From positions 45,391,833 through 45,455,832 of the forward strand of contig NW_026622764.1 in NCBI RefSeq assembly GCF_023065955.2: a DNA stretch of 64,000 nucleotides. The letters are read 5' to 3'. Each line of letters starts with the position of its first letter. The stretch's first letter is position 1. The notes under the pieces were generated by a model. The model saw nothing but the letters and a program-made list of their open reading frames with translations, made no database searches and was not told the origin of the DNA. Below are positions 48,441 through 61,500 of this stretch, piece by piece. The DNA comes from Ursus arctos (lineage: Eukaryota; Chordata; Mammalia; Carnivora; Ursidae). The translations under genes and the position numbers were made by a program.

Positions 48441-48636
48441 TTTTTTTTAATTTTTTATTTATTTATTCGACAGAGACAGAGACAGCCAGTGAGAGAGGGA
48501 ACACAAGCAGGGGGACTGGGAGAGGAAGAAGCAGGCTCACAGCGAAGGAGCCTGATGTGGGGCTCGATCCCATAATGCCAGCACCACGCCCTGAGCCAAA
48601 GGCAGGCGCCTAACCGCTGTGCCACCCAGGCGCCCC
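48441..48636 (-). repeat. CAN-SINE, young
   Basis: Reverse-strand copy ending GCCACCCAGGCGCCCC. Exact 18-bp target duplication ACATCTTATTTAACTCTT at 48423-48440 and 48637-48654. Opposite orientation to the copy at 48111-48313. Confidence 0.97.
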
Positions 48637-48654
48637 ACATCTTATTTAACTCTT

Positions 48655-49520
48655 AGTTGAACATTGTGGAAAGAGCCTCATTTTCAGATTGTTTGCCTGA
48701 ACTTTTCTTAGAGTCTACTTCAGGTCTCTGTGTATATGACCTACTGCTCACATACAGAATAATAGTTATGCTGACACACTGAGTTTATATTTTTCCAAAG
48801 ATATGTGGACAATATCAATATAACTCCAAAAACAGAAAGCAAGTATTCCCTCCCACAATCGGGCCATCTCTTAAATCAAGCATCTAAATTTCTTTCCTTG
48901 CAACCATTGTTTATATACATACACAGTCTTTGTGTAGTTTGAATCTCAAGGGAAATATAATTACATGTGTTAATTTATATTTCAAGGGTGAGAGGTTTAG
49001 AGATCATGCAATAAAATGTCTTTATTTTCCAGGTAAGAAAATTGAAATTCAGAATAGTTAGTAGCAAAATAAAAATTACTTTCCTGATCCCAAGTGTAGT
49101 TCTTTTCCTTCACTCTATATATCTCTATATTTTTCTTTTTGTGTTGTTTTTTTGTAGTAGTCACTCATAAATAATAGGTGACCACATAACATATTGCCTA
49201 AGCAAGGATATTTTTGAAAGTGATAGAGACCACTATTAATGATTATGTCTGGACAACAGGTGTAGACAGAGATTTTTCTGGGTAAATCTTGACAAATGAT
49301 AATCTATCCAGAAAGTAAAGAAAGACCAAGGTTAACATCCTGTGAAATGTTTCTGAAAAAGTCATTTAAAAAATAAAACAGATAAAAATCTTATTTGGGA
49401 TCAATAATCTTAGCATTTTTTTCTAGAAACTAATATGAATTTTTATTCTTTAAAATTGTAAATCATGTATTTATTGACTGAATTAAAAGATGTTTCAACT
49501 ACATACATAGAAAAATGCAA
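48655..49520. other. PCDH17 intron, AT-rich unique DNA
   Basis: Nothing recognised. Confidence 0.4.
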
Positions 49521-49539
49521 TAGAAAATCTTTACTGCTT

Positions 49540-49795
49540 GGGGCACCTGGGTGAGTCAGTTGGTTGGGTGTCCAACTGTTGATTTGAGCTCAGGTCATGA
49601 TCTCAGGGTCATGAGATGGAGCCCCGTATCAGGCTCCATGCTGGGTATGGAGCCTGCTTAAGATTCTCCCTCTCTCCCTGTCCTTCTGCCCTACCCCTCT
49701 CTCTTTCAAAAAAGAAGAAGAAGAAGAAGAAGAAGAAGAAGAAGAAGAAGAAGAAGAAGAAGAAGAAGAAGAAGAAGAAAGGAAAAATAAAAAAA
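49540..49795 (+). repeat. CAN-SINE with an expanded GAA tail
   Basis: Head GGGGCACCTGGGTGAGTCAG, then 'gctcaggtcatgatctcagg' and 'ggagcctgcttaagattctc'. The tail has become a (GAA)n repeat. Target duplication GAAAATCTTTACTGCTT (49523-49539) and GAAAACCTTTACTGCTT (49796-49812). Confidence 0.94.
49712..49779 (+). repeat. (GAA)n trinucleotide microsatellite
   Basis: About 22 pure GAA/AAG units in the 3' tail of the CAN-SINE. It creates long artificial reading frames (poly-Lys or poly-Ser) that are not genes. Confidence 0.98.
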
Positions 49796-49812
49796 GAAAA
49801 CCTTTACTGCTT

Positions 49813-52800
49813 TTGTGAGAAAAAGCCACAGTGCCACAAACAAAAATAAGGGAATGTTAGGAGAATCCATACAAAATACTAAGCAAACCAAAAACCTTTA
49901 AACCAAATTAAGAGTTATAAAAAAGTAGTGATAAAAACATGTCTTGTAAAAAAAAATCTAATAAATAAAACAGCTAGTAAAAAACAACATATAAAAATAA
50001 AAGAAGGATAAAAAGGCATTAGATCCAGAATGAAAATGCAAGTATGCAAAGAGACTGTATGAATTAATCATACAAAACAGAAGGGAGAAATATAATGTGC
50101 AAACTTGATGAAGCGATTCTGGTGGTGCTCACTTGAGTAATCAAAGAATGACAGATCAATAATTAAAATTAGAAAGATAACGGAAAGAATCATTTCTTTA
50201 AAATCCAGGAAATTAATAGAAAGGAAACCTTACTTTTTTTTTTTTATTTGGGGAAGAAATAAACCAGAGATAGGAATTATTTCACACACACACACACAAA
50301 CTTTAAAAACACAAATCAATGAAACATAACTAAATACAGACTCTCTAATATCTCTTTTGACACAACATCAATGCCTACAAGGGAATGCACACATTACAAT
50401 AACACACGCCGAAACCATTCAAATATACCATGGCTAGTAATTATCTAGGACATGAAAAGATCCTGGCAAAAGTTAATCTAATAAATCTGCCATTATCTTT
50501 AATACTTCAGATCTGCGCCTTGAGCTAAACAGTTGTCAAAACGGAGCTCTGTTTACATAGAACTCAATCAGAGTGGGGAAATAAAGATGTCAAGGCTTTC
50601 CTTTTTTTTTCCTTTCAATTGTTGACATGAAATGATTAGCTGGTACATTTTATTCTGACTTTCCACACGGTGCCAAAGATCACTTTTTCTCCCCTCATAA
50701 ATATATGCTGCCTAGCGTGAAGGTGATTGCTCAGCTCTTCAGCTCTGAAAGCTGGCTTTGGCAGTGTTCAAGGCCATTTTACAAGGCAACGTCTCTGATT
50801 ATTACAGCTCTATGACCTGAATGAATCAGCTTCAGAGTGAGAGACGATATGTTAGAATAGTTTTTAAGGGGGGTCACATTATTTAATGATTTCTGTAAAA
50901 CAGGTGAATTCATTTCACTAGATAGTACTTAAAATTAGTATTGTAAATTGTTCAAAACACAATATGGTGCTCTTGGGTGTTTTCAGTAACATAAGCAGAA
51001 ATAATTGCCTGTTGTTTCCCTGGAAGAGTAAGAGAAAGCAGTATGATCTTTATAAAACACAAAAGACCAATGTTGGAACCCTGATTTTCCTTCACCACAT
51101 GCCTCTGCGTAGGTAAATGCTCTGTAACCTCAATTTCTCTATCAGGTCAACAAGAAAAGTTGGTTCCCATGAGTATCTCCCAGTACTGGTACTTAAAATA
51201 AACATATGAAAAATCCATGTTATTAAAAAAAATAAGCAAAATAAACAAAACAAAACAAAAAACCCTCTCCTCTTATATGTATCTTTTTCTGTACTTTTCC
51301 ATATTTATACATATATATAGAAATGTAACCAATTCAATCAACTCAGAACATTGTATAGGTTAATGATACCACAAAATACACCAGGTTAAAGTAAAAATCC
51401 ACTTGATGAAATTTCTGTGTACACTGTTAACACCAAAATATACATTTTACTGCTTTACTGAACTGGATGTTCGCTGTCCTAGAATTTAGATGCCTCACTG
51501 TTATGACTTGATTATTCATGAAGGAAACTGAAGAATATCTGGAATCCTAACGTATATTTTAATATATTTGAAAGAATGATGGCAAGATACGCAGGATTAT
51601 GATCTATTTGATTCCATATAACGAAGATAACTTAAATTCATTTAGTGTGAAGTACGGCAGACTTGTAGCCTTGGTTCCGTTTTGTTTCTGACCCCCTTTC
51701 CAACTTTCTTGGCAGCCTTAAAAAAGTTCACTTTTGTTTTGAGCTGTAGGATGAGGATGCTGAACATATAGACTGTGTTTTATTTCATTATTAGTATCCT
51801 ATAATATTAAAAAAAACATTCTAGGATATATGACTTTTGATTCTGCATAGAGAACATATAAAGGTGGTTATTTTTACCCAAGCAGTGCGATTTGGTAACA
51901 AGTGGTTCATAGTTCACTTTTGGTAGAAATGTGTTTATAATAAACCTGAATAGCAGATAACATGGTAACAGAGCTATTCATGTTGAATATAAAAGATGGT
52001 TGGCTTCTTAACAACATTTTCTCTATTCTGCTTATTTGGCAAAATCTCTGCATTTTTTTCTCTGTATGAGTTGTATATAGTACATGTTACATTAACATAA
52101 ATCTGTAAAGATAGCGTATAAAACTAATATCCTATCAGGAATAAAGAAAGTCATCTTAGATTTCTAGCACGAAACACTCATGCAAAAATTTGCTAAATTG
52201 CTGTTCTGCAAGATGGCTAATATGCATAAAAATAATTTTATTTTATGAATAAATAAGAACTACTCTGCATAGCCATGAAGGTCTAGAAAGACTGGAAAAC
52301 CAACCTGAATTCATGGGTTTTCAACTTAATGAAAACAAGTGCATGCAGCTCAAGGGAGAGGGGCATCTGAAAATGTGAGCAGGTGCCTAAATGAATGGAA
52401 GATTGTCTCCAGAAAAAAATGGATCCTCAACCGTAAAAAAAAGCAAATGATTGCTCTAAAAAAGTAAAGTTTTAATAATGAATAAATAAATAAAGGATGA
52501 AAGACAAAAGCCACGCAAATGATTCCGCCTGATGCAAGTATTTCCTAATGATTTAAGTCTACTTAAAAATCCAAAAAAAATTGAGAATTATTTAAAACAA
52601 ATCAAGTGGGCAATTATCAGTTTGTAGAGAGTGTCAATCAACCGTGGACGTGGGAGGAATTTAAGTAGATGAAAGCACTGCCAACCTTCATATTTGACTC
52701 CTTTCTTCTACTAACATAGATAAAAACTTCAGCAGTTTCACTGCCATTTAGAAGGAAAACGTTTTTTTCTCATTGTGAATTTCAATTTATAATTCTTTTC

Positions 52801-54240
52801 TAATCTTTATTGTTAATACTCAAAATGCGTAAAATCTTATACCTTGCTTAAAAAAGAGAACCACTTTCTTCATCCAATGTAAATGATAACAATAAATTTA
52901 AATCTCATTATTAGTGCTTTGAAATATGTAATATATTTTGCTCGATACTGTTTAAGACTGAGTGCAAGAATTAATTCTAAGACATTTAAACACAGTCAAA
53001 TTATTTCCCTTATTTTTTTGTTTGCAAAAAAGTATGTATCTGTATTTTCTTCTATTCAAATAATCTATTTGAAGTAACACTGACATTTTTCTAATGATAT
53101 TCTATTTTAATATGTTTTTCTATTCAATTAATGATTTTCTTTCTTAAAATGTTAAGGCTAAATAAATTAGGTCATATGAAATTATAAACCCACTCTTGAA
53201 AATTTACAAAATAAGAAGAATTTGGCCCTCAAAAAACTGAGGATTTGAATAATTTTATACTATCTGTAGTTTACTTTTTGTGTTCTAGAGCAAAATAGTA
53301 TTTTCATAAAATGTTGTCTGTTGAAAGTTAAAAGTAACTGGTTTAGAAAACCAAGGTAATAGTTATAAATAAAATATAAAGATCAACCATCTATTCTTAT
53401 TTCTTGGTAAGAACAACTGTTATAATATCACATATGTATAGAGTTTACAAGCTGTGTTCACATTTATCAATATACTTGAACTTCACCTCTGAAGAAGATG
53501 GGGCATTGCTCTTCCTTCAACAGGATCGTGAAATCCGGCGTTGAAGGAAGAAGTGGCAAAAATGAACCAGAATCCAGGTTTTCTTCCTCACTGTTTGCTT
53601 CTACATGAACCAAGATACCCTGAGCAGACTTCAAGTACAAGAATAATTGCAAAGTCATCATCCCTTTTTTGGTAATGTGGGAATAGCATCTAAATTACAG
53701 AGGCTTTATCTGTGGAGACAGTGATGATATATGTAAAGAGTTTAATACAAAGTAGAAACGTGATAAATGACAAAGAGGTATCTACTGCATTGGTCCATAA
53801 TTCTTAAATTTGGCCCAATTTTCCCATCCAAAATTAACTTAACTTCAGAAAAGCTTAGTTGGGGAAGGGGACTGATAATCAGCAGACTATAACTTAAAAA
53901 TGGGTTGATTTTTACTGAAATGATTGGGATAAATACAATTTCCCCTAAAGACATAACTTATCTTTAGAAACCAGTCTTTTCTCTTCCTTCCTTCCTCCCT
54001 TCCCTCTTTCTTTCTCCCTTCCTCCCTCCCTCCCTTCCTTCCTTCTTTCCTTCCTTCCTTCTTTCTCATTAACAATCTTACTTTTATCTTGTATGTTTTT
54101 ATATGACAGACTTGTTTCTGGCAGGATCTCAAAACCAAGAAGCTAAGCTAGTATTGATATTAAGAGGTGAAAATTTACAAACTAAATATGATCTTGCCCC
54201 TCCTTTTAAAGAATCACTTAATTTTTAAGGTGTAAATTAT
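49813..54240. other. PCDH17 intron, mostly unique AT-rich DNA
   Basis: Contains a short (CA)n run at 50284-50298, A-rich stretches at 51220-51262, and a CpG-retaining block at 50500-50860 listed as a possible regulatory element. No exon recognised. Confidence 0.4.
53975..54067 (+). repeat. (CCTT/CTTT)n homopyrimidine tract
   Basis: About 93 bases with only C and T on the plus strand (C/T tetranucleotide repeats). Confidence 0.95.
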
Positions 54241-54262
54241 CAACATATTTGGAGGCATTGTT

Positions 54263-54476
54263 GTTGTTTTTTTTCTAAAATTTATTTATTTATTTTGAGA
54301 GAGAGAGCTCCCACAAGCATGAGAGTGAGGGAAGGAGCAGAGGGAAAGAGAGTCTTAAGCAGACTCTGGGCTGAGCGCAGAGCCTGATTTAGGGCTCAGT
54401 CTCAGGACCCTGAGTTCATGACCTGAGCTGAAACCAAAAGTCCACTGCTTAACCGGCTTTGCCACCTAGGCGCCCC
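54263..54476 (-). repeat. CAN-SINE, older
   Basis: Reverse-strand SINE with ATTTATTTATTTATTTTGAG and the GCCACCTAGGCGCCCC end. Target duplication TGGAGGCATTGTT (54250-54262) and TGGAGCCATTGTT (54477-54489). Confidence 0.92.
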
Positions 54477-54489
54477 TGGAGCCATTGTT

Positions 54490-57400
54490 TTATACCAGAT
54501 ACCTCACAACAAAGAAAAGGCATTTCAAATTTCCCTCCTGCATACACTCAATTTTAACTTATTTGGAAAAGAAAAACATAGTTGATTTCATTTCTCGCAG
54601 GCAGTAAGAAACTCTTCTAAAAATTATATTCAATTGGATAATAGAGGCTTTCACTTACTAGAACAAAAGTGTGTCCTACTTAGCAGGTATGCTGAGCAGC
54701 AATCAACTGGTTAATAACATACAAAATACTAAAGTCTGTATGGCACAAAAGCCAATAGCTTTCTACTCCTCATCAGGGAATTATAGAAACATCCTGACCC
54801 AGCTCTCTGGACACACAGGAGTTGCCATCCTGATTCAGACCCTTGATTAATATACTCTAGAATGATACATCTGGCAATGGCCTACATAGGATTCCTCTGA
54901 GGACTAGGGAAAAAATAGACTCGATTAAAATGGAACAATTATACTACCATATACTGTGACTGTATTTCAGTTTGCAGCAAAACAAAATGAAAAAAAAAAG
55001 GTTAAAAAACCTTAAAATAATCACATACAGATCTTGGGAGACTTCAGGATAATATAAAACAAAATAAAATTTACCTTTATATTGTTTATTATAGAGAATA
55101 AAACTACTACTAAGTGTGTTTATTCAACAATAAATTCACACAGACTTAATTTTGAAGGTTATAAATTTGCTTCTAACTTCTGAATTAGCTGATGCTTCAT
55201 GACACTTTTTTAAATAATACAGAACATTCAGTTCAACAGGGAATCCCTGCCTGGAAGAGGAAGACTGACACCAGGATAGTCCTTCATTCTCATTGAAACT
55301 TTTTCATATTCATTACTTTTTGAATTCTAACAATTGTTTTCTGTGATGGTAAGTATACAGGCATTGCTGAACATAATTCTACACATAAAAAAGTAACTAT
55401 TATAATGTAGGAATTACATTGTGCTCCAAAAATAGTGCAGAAAGAACCCTTCTCCAACAGGCATTTTTAGCAATAAACATCTTTGGCTGAGAAAACATAG
55501 CATGAAGAGTCGTATACTTGGATTGGTTTACCTACTTCTAGCTTTTACATCTCAATAACTGAGTCAAGATACAACTTTCGAAGCATCAAAGTAGGATTGA
55601 TTTCATTTGCATCTAACTTGGCCTAGAAAAATATAGAAAACTTGCCAATGAAATATCCAGGATGTGTTGCCATCAATTATCTGCACCTTCCTGATATGCC
55701 ATTCTTTAAGGAGATAGACTAGAAAATATACTTCACTGAGTGCTGAAATATACTCTCTAAAATTAATGTATCTACAGTTTATAAACTGGAAGTATTCTTA
55801 GAAACTCTTTTGACTTTAATTGGTCTCTGAAGACATGGCTTAAATTATTATAGAAGAATATAGACTATTAAACTGTAAAAACATAATAGGTTTTTAGATT
55901 TTCTTCTTAAATCAGGGATTTATAAAACTGCGTCCTTCTTTTTTTTTTTGCAATATGTATATTCTCTAAAGACAATAAAAGATCATAAAATGTGAGAAAG
56001 TAGCATAAAAAGACTTACATAATTAAGAAAACGATTATCTGACTGAAGTGAAGGTCTGTGCAATAATTTAATCCTTCTTATAAAAGAAATTTCTGAGTAG
56101 TTGAAAATTTAAAAAAATAAAGCAATCATCAGTGTTAAATTATTGCATTGCCACAATAATAGTTGAAATAATAAGATACAGATGATTTTAAGCAATTTAA
56201 TTCATCATTACCATATAAAGTATATAGGATCCATCTCTACTCTGATCAACCTGTAATTCCTCTAATGATATGCTCAAACTTTAAAAAGATAAAATATGAA
56301 AAAATAAAAATAAAAAGATAAAATATGAAAGAGCAATGCAAAATTTTTTAGTATACCTGAATTTGAAAATTTGAGTATTATTTTAAAAATAAATTCTGTG
56401 TCCTAACTCCTTGATATACTTCTAAAAGTAAGTGAACATATCAGTTTCCTTTAAAAAAAAATTTTTTTCCTCAAATACTATTTTAATTCATAATGAGTTT
56501 ATCACACTGCAACAGAAAAAAATGTTGATCTGTATTCAAGTGCTCCCTTTCCTTATAACAGCAATAGTTTGCTTGGGATTTGAAAATTGTGGAACATATC
56601 TTAAAGTGGAAGTACTGACAATAGTTGTATCTCTTGAATGAGGAGTCAGGAACTATACCCTCCAATTCAAGCTGTGTCACGGATTTCTTTTGGCTATGGG
56701 AAAGCTGGGAAATTCCACTGTCTCTATTTCTTTAGTTGAAGAAATCCTTAAGCTCCTTAAGAGTTTATTTATTAGAGAAATGGACATGAAATGCTTTGAT
56801 TATAAAACAAGTTCAAATAAATATAAAATCAGATATTGTATCATATAGGTTATCTTCTCGCTGAATATATATGTTATATGTATATATATATATAATGTTT
56901 GTTTGGCATGGTAATTGGGAAATGAGATTTGCTTTTATAAAATGAGTTGGAAAAATTTAATAAGCATTTTTTTCCTCCCCTTTGAAAGGAACAGCATGAA
57001 CAAGAGATTAAAAAAAAAAGAAAAAGAAAAGAGAAAGGAGAAACAAAGCAAGAAAAGTACTAACCTAGAATAAGTGAATGTGAAAATACAAATTAATTTG
57101 TGTTCTTCCCTTCTGTTCTAGATTATATCAATTCATCGAGCATTGTCACTTTTAGAAATGCATTCCAATAACAGATACGAAATACATACAGTACTGTAGA
57201 ATTCCCAAATGTAACTGTTTTACATTAAATAAAATATTTAAGTTATTATGGAAGAAACTAGCTGAACTAGTTTACGCACATCTTAACTCATTTTAATAAA
57301 AAGCTTTGAAAGTTTTATTTCATTGTAAATAAGATTGCTAAATATCAGCCTAGTTAACTTCAAAACATATTAATAATATTACAAAAGTAAAAAGTAAAAG

Positions 57401-58750
57401 TAAACTAATACAGATAAAATTAACTATTGATAAATGAAGAGAGCACCTAGTTAAAGTAACATTCAGTCCTTGTATAGAGATGCAAGCTGGCAATATGCTT
57501 TCTGGGCTTGGCTGAGAAATGGAGAATTTCTCATTTATTTATCCATAAAATTGCAGACAATTTAATAATAAGCATAGAACTGTTATTCAAAGCATGAAAA
57601 TGCTAAATATCAATGTCTGGATACCAGAAAATAGAGGATGAAAAGAAATAGTAACAGAAATTTTTATCAGTCTGCACCATGAAATATTATCAAGTTGAAA
57701 TTATCTTCCTGAATTTTATAAGCCTTTTAACTTCCTGTTCTCACTGGCATTTATTAAACCATAAGTCACCTTAAATTGGTTTACTTGTATTAAAATTTAA
57801 TAAGCTCCAGTATACATTCAAAATAGAAAGTCATGGTCTGATATGCATTCAAATATAGCTTTGCCTTTAATTTAAAAATAAATACCTTTGTTAGCTGGCA
57901 TAATATTAACATGTTTATTAACTTAGGAAAAAGTAAAATGTATAAGGATGATACATTTCACTTTGGAGAAACTAAAATTATTCTAGATTGGCTGTCTTAT
58001 CTATGAATTAAATTTCAAATCATTTTCCTTCTCATGGATTCTCTTTCAAACTAAACATTTCCACTTCAAATTCACAAGGGAGATGAGTAAAGCTATTTGT
58101 AAAGCAATTAAACTTTTAATTGATGTGTACACACTCCATCTATGAGTAACAAAAATAGCTTGTATTCTTTTTAAAAATTAAAATGCAAATGTTAAAAGCT
58201 TTAACATTAAAAAATAATCACAGAGGAGCCAACTAGAACAATATTAATTTTTATGTTTTGCCTTTTTTTGTTTCACTCTTTAGCTCTCCATTGTTCTCAT
58301 ATTTCAGTTTTCCTGCACAATCACTGTTTATTTTATTATATTAAAAACCCCTTTATAGTAAGCTTTGATTTGCCCTGAAAAATCAGTCTCAGAGAAAGTA
58401 CTAAAGGTACCACTTTTACCCTAAAAAATGAGCCACTTTGGATAATAAATCATATGGTCATCCCACTAAATTCTGTCACTAAGTGATATTAAGATGGTTC
58501 CGAGTTAATGAGTGAATTTATTTTTTTTGAATGAAGTTAATTTAGAATGAACAAAAAATTGTTGCATTACTCTCTCTCTATTTTTTTATCTAATAGAATT
58601 TTGGCTAAAATAATTAAATGTCTATAATTTCTTCATACCCAATTTTGGGAAACACTTTTGACTAATAAATTGGTAAATGGTCACCAAAGAATTAATAACT
58701 TATACTTCCAGTGAGCAAGAGCAGTTGAAGAAAAGTATACTGCAGACATT
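54490..58750. other. PCDH17 intron, AT-rich unique DNA
   Basis: TA run at 56867-56894 and a purine-rich A/G stretch at 57000-57058. AAAAAGATAAAATATGAAA is duplicated at about 56282-56331. No exon or young repeat seen. Confidence 0.4.
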
Positions 58751-58766
58751 TTTCAGAAGATATAAT

Positions 58767-58960
58767 ATTTTTAAAAGATTTTATTTATTCATTTGAGAGA
58801 GAGAGAGACAGCCCACGAGAGAGGGAACACAGCAGGGGGAGTGGGAGAGGAAGAAGCAGGCTCCCAGGGGAAGAGCCTGACGTGGGGCTCGATCCCAGAA
58901 CTCCAGGATCACGCCCTGAGCCGAAGGCAGATGCTTAACGACTGAGCCACCCAGGCGCCC
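58767..58960 (-). repeat. CAN-SINE, young
   Basis: Reverse-strand copy ending GAGCCACCCAGGCGCCCC. Target duplication CAGAAGATATAAT at 58754-58766 and 58961-58973. Confidence 0.96.
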
Positions 58961-58973
58961 CAGAAGATATAAT

Positions 58974-59842
58974 TTTTAACTCAAATGCTTGTAACTTAAA
59001 TGCCTGCAAAATGATTCTGCCAAAATGTTGATGCTGCATTTAAAAATCACAAGGGATACCATGTTCAAAGGTTATGTAGTTATACTGTCAAATGAAGGGC
59101 ATACAATATAGCTAGTTAGAGTAATGCAATTAGTGAACATGCTGTGGTTAGATTATTTTGAAAATTGTACCTGGCACAAAGTAAAGACTACACAATTTAC
59201 ACATCACACATCATCCAACATAAATGATACTATAAAGGATTTGTAATATGGCTCATGTATTGAATCAATTTTTTTTTACCCATGACACTTTTCAGTTTTA
59301 TTCAGAAGTCATATTCTCTGATCATAGCTAGATACTAAATATATTATTTCACCTACTAAAAATTCATGATTTTGCTCATTTTTGTCTTTTCCATTCAGTT
59401 TCAGTTGCATAATTTGATAAAACAAGGTATATTCCTGTGTGAATATTATGGTAATAATTTTAGGTTTTCTAAACTGCTGTATCTAAAACCTAAAATCTCT
59501 TAACTTCATTAAACGATCTCTTGACATTCTAATTGGATAAAGAACCTTTGAGGACAATCCCCTAAACTCTTTATTACATTAAACTGACAACACAGTAATT
59601 CTTAAAACTATTTGTGAAAATATTTTTGCCCAAATAAAGCTAATAATATAATAAAAACCTAGTATGAATATGGTTAGGGTGTTGGTCTAAAAATTAAAAT
59701 AATTATTTTTTCATATTGAAACCTAAGTATGAAATATTAAAAGCCAATTATATTTCCTTCCTAAGAATATCCTCTTTATGGATACTGGGCTAGTTATTCA
59801 TGTAAAAATTTTGAGTAATCTATAGTCTGTTAATTTTTTTTT
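58974..59842. other. PCDH17 intron, AT-rich unique DNA
   Basis: Nothing recognised. Confidence 0.4.
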
Positions 59843-59856
59843 AAATTCCTATGGAG

Positions 59857-60456
59857 ATTTGTATGTCTTCTTTGGAAAAATGTCTATTTGCAACGATGTG
59901 GATGAAGCTAGAGAGTATCTGCTAAGCAAAATAAGTCAGTCACAGAAAGACAAATACCATATGATTTCACTCATGTGGGGAATTTAAGAAATAACATAAA
60001 TGAGGGGCGCCTGGGCGGCTCAGTCCTTAAGCGTCTGCCTTCGGCCCAGGGTGTGATCCCGGTGTTCTGGGATGGAGCCCCACATCAGGCTCCTCCTCTG
60101 GGAGCCTGCTTCTTCCTCTCCCACTGCCCCTGCTTGTGCTCCCTATCTTGCTGGCTGTCTCTCTCTCTGTCAAATAAATAAATAAAATCTTTTTTTAAAA
60201 AAAGAAATAATATAAATGAGCAAAAGGAAAAAAGAGAGAAAGATAAACCAAGAAACAGACTTTTAACTATAGAGAACAAACTGATGGTTACCCGAGGGGA
60301 GGTAGGTCAGAGGATGGGTTAAATAGGTGATGGAGATTAGAGGGCACTTGTGAGGAGCACTGAGTGTTTATGAAATGTTGAATCACTATATTGTACACCT
60401 GAAACTAATAATACACTGTATGTTAACTAACTGGAATTTAAATAAAAACATTAAAA
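59857..60456 (+). mobile_element. 5'-truncated carnivore L1 3' end
   Basis: 'gatgtggatgaagctagaga', 'aaataagtcagtcacagaaa', 'ataccatatgatttcactca' (end of ORF2), then the 3' UTR 'gagggcacttgtgaggagca' and 'acactgtatgttaactaact'. Flanked by AAATTCCTATGGAG at about 59843-59856 and 60457-60469, a plausible target duplication. It is split by a CAN-SINE; no functional ORF. Confidence 0.8.
60004..60201 (+). repeat. CAN-SINE, young, nested in L1
   Basis: GGGGCGCCTGGGCGGCTCAG head and AAATAAATAAATAAAATCTT tail. Target duplication AAGAAATAACATAAATGA (59986-60003) and AAGAAATAATATAAATGA (60202-60219). Confidence 0.97.
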
Positions 60457-60865
60457 AATTCCTATGGAGTTTTAGTTTTTATTAGGTACCTTAAAAAACA
60501 TTCATGTTCTTTGAAACATTAGTAATTTGCTTCTAGGATCAATCCTTAAAGAAATAATAAGATGTATTATTGTAAATTCAACAGTACCTTATTTGTAAGA
60601 GTAAAGTAGAATAGCCCATTATTTATAAAAGTAATTATAATGTATATGTATATGTGTGTGACATATAATTTTCCCCAAATAGAGGCATGCATCAATAAAG
60701 ACTTGTTCAACCACCATTTTGAATACTGAGTTTGAATACTAAGTTGAATACAACTAATGCTTTTGAAGATTTATGGATTGGGGATTTGCTTAATATGATA
60801 TAATGCCAAGTGTCAAGGGAAATGCACACATTATATATTTGGGATGAATCCAATTGCAATATGTA

Positions 60866-60936
60866 TCTGTGTGTGTGTGTGTGTGTGTATTGTATGTGTG
60901 TGTGTGAGTGTATAGACACACACACTCACACATACA

Positions 60937-60966
<30 letters not shown>
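60866..60966. repeat. Palindromic GT/CA microsatellite pair
   Basis: A (GT)n run with TATTGTATGTGTG is followed, after a short ATAG centre, by its reverse complement CACACATACAATA and a (CA)n run. Confidence 0.9.
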
Positions 60967-60971
<5 letters not shown>

Positions 60972-61194
60972 ACATTCAAAGGCACTAAAAAAATACAAAC
61001 GTGTTTACAAAGGTTGTCTCCAGGGAAGTTTGATTATAATTTAGAACTCCCACAAAGTTGGATATGTTAATGTAAGAGAACACAATTTAGGTGATTCTTT
61101 CAATAAACGACCACAAAGCATCATCAGTAAGATAACTAACCAGAAATTGTGTCCTTTCCATTTTCTAGGGCTATATGGTGCTAAACTATCTATC

Positions 61195-61500
61195 TACCCC
61201 TTTTCTCTTCCCTAATGCCTCCTTCTACCTCAAACTCATCTCCTCTGCCCCAGCCATGCTGGACTTTGTAGCTTTTCATTCAATATGCCAGATAAGCAGG
61301 GAGCACTGGTCTTCACTGCTTGGAACTCTCTTCCCCTGAGAGCAATCTGGCTGTACTTCCTCACTACCTTCATGGCTCTCCCCCCTCATGACTTGCGTGT
61401 TGAGTAGTATGCATATTCTCCATGAGGACTCCTGCCTCCCCTTTTTACAATATATCGGCTTAGTGCAGATAGTCAGTGAAAAAGTACTAAGTGAATGAAC
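61195..61500 (+). repeat. LINE2 (L2) 3' fragment
   Basis: 'ccccagccatgctggacttt', 'cttcactgcttggaactctc', 'ctgtacttcctcactacctt' and the end 'aagtactaagtgaatgaac' follow L2 order. Confidence 0.65.

Noticed and set aside
49616..49891. Open frames with poly-Lys, poly-Ser or poly-Leu
   Set aside because: Produced by the (GAA)n microsatellite in a SINE tail.
53887..54138. Open frame rich in Gly, Arg, Lys and Glu
   Set aside because: Encoded by the homopurine/homopyrimidine repeat.
60707..61070. Open frames rich in Thr/His or Cys/Val
   Set aside because: Encoded by GT/CA repeats.
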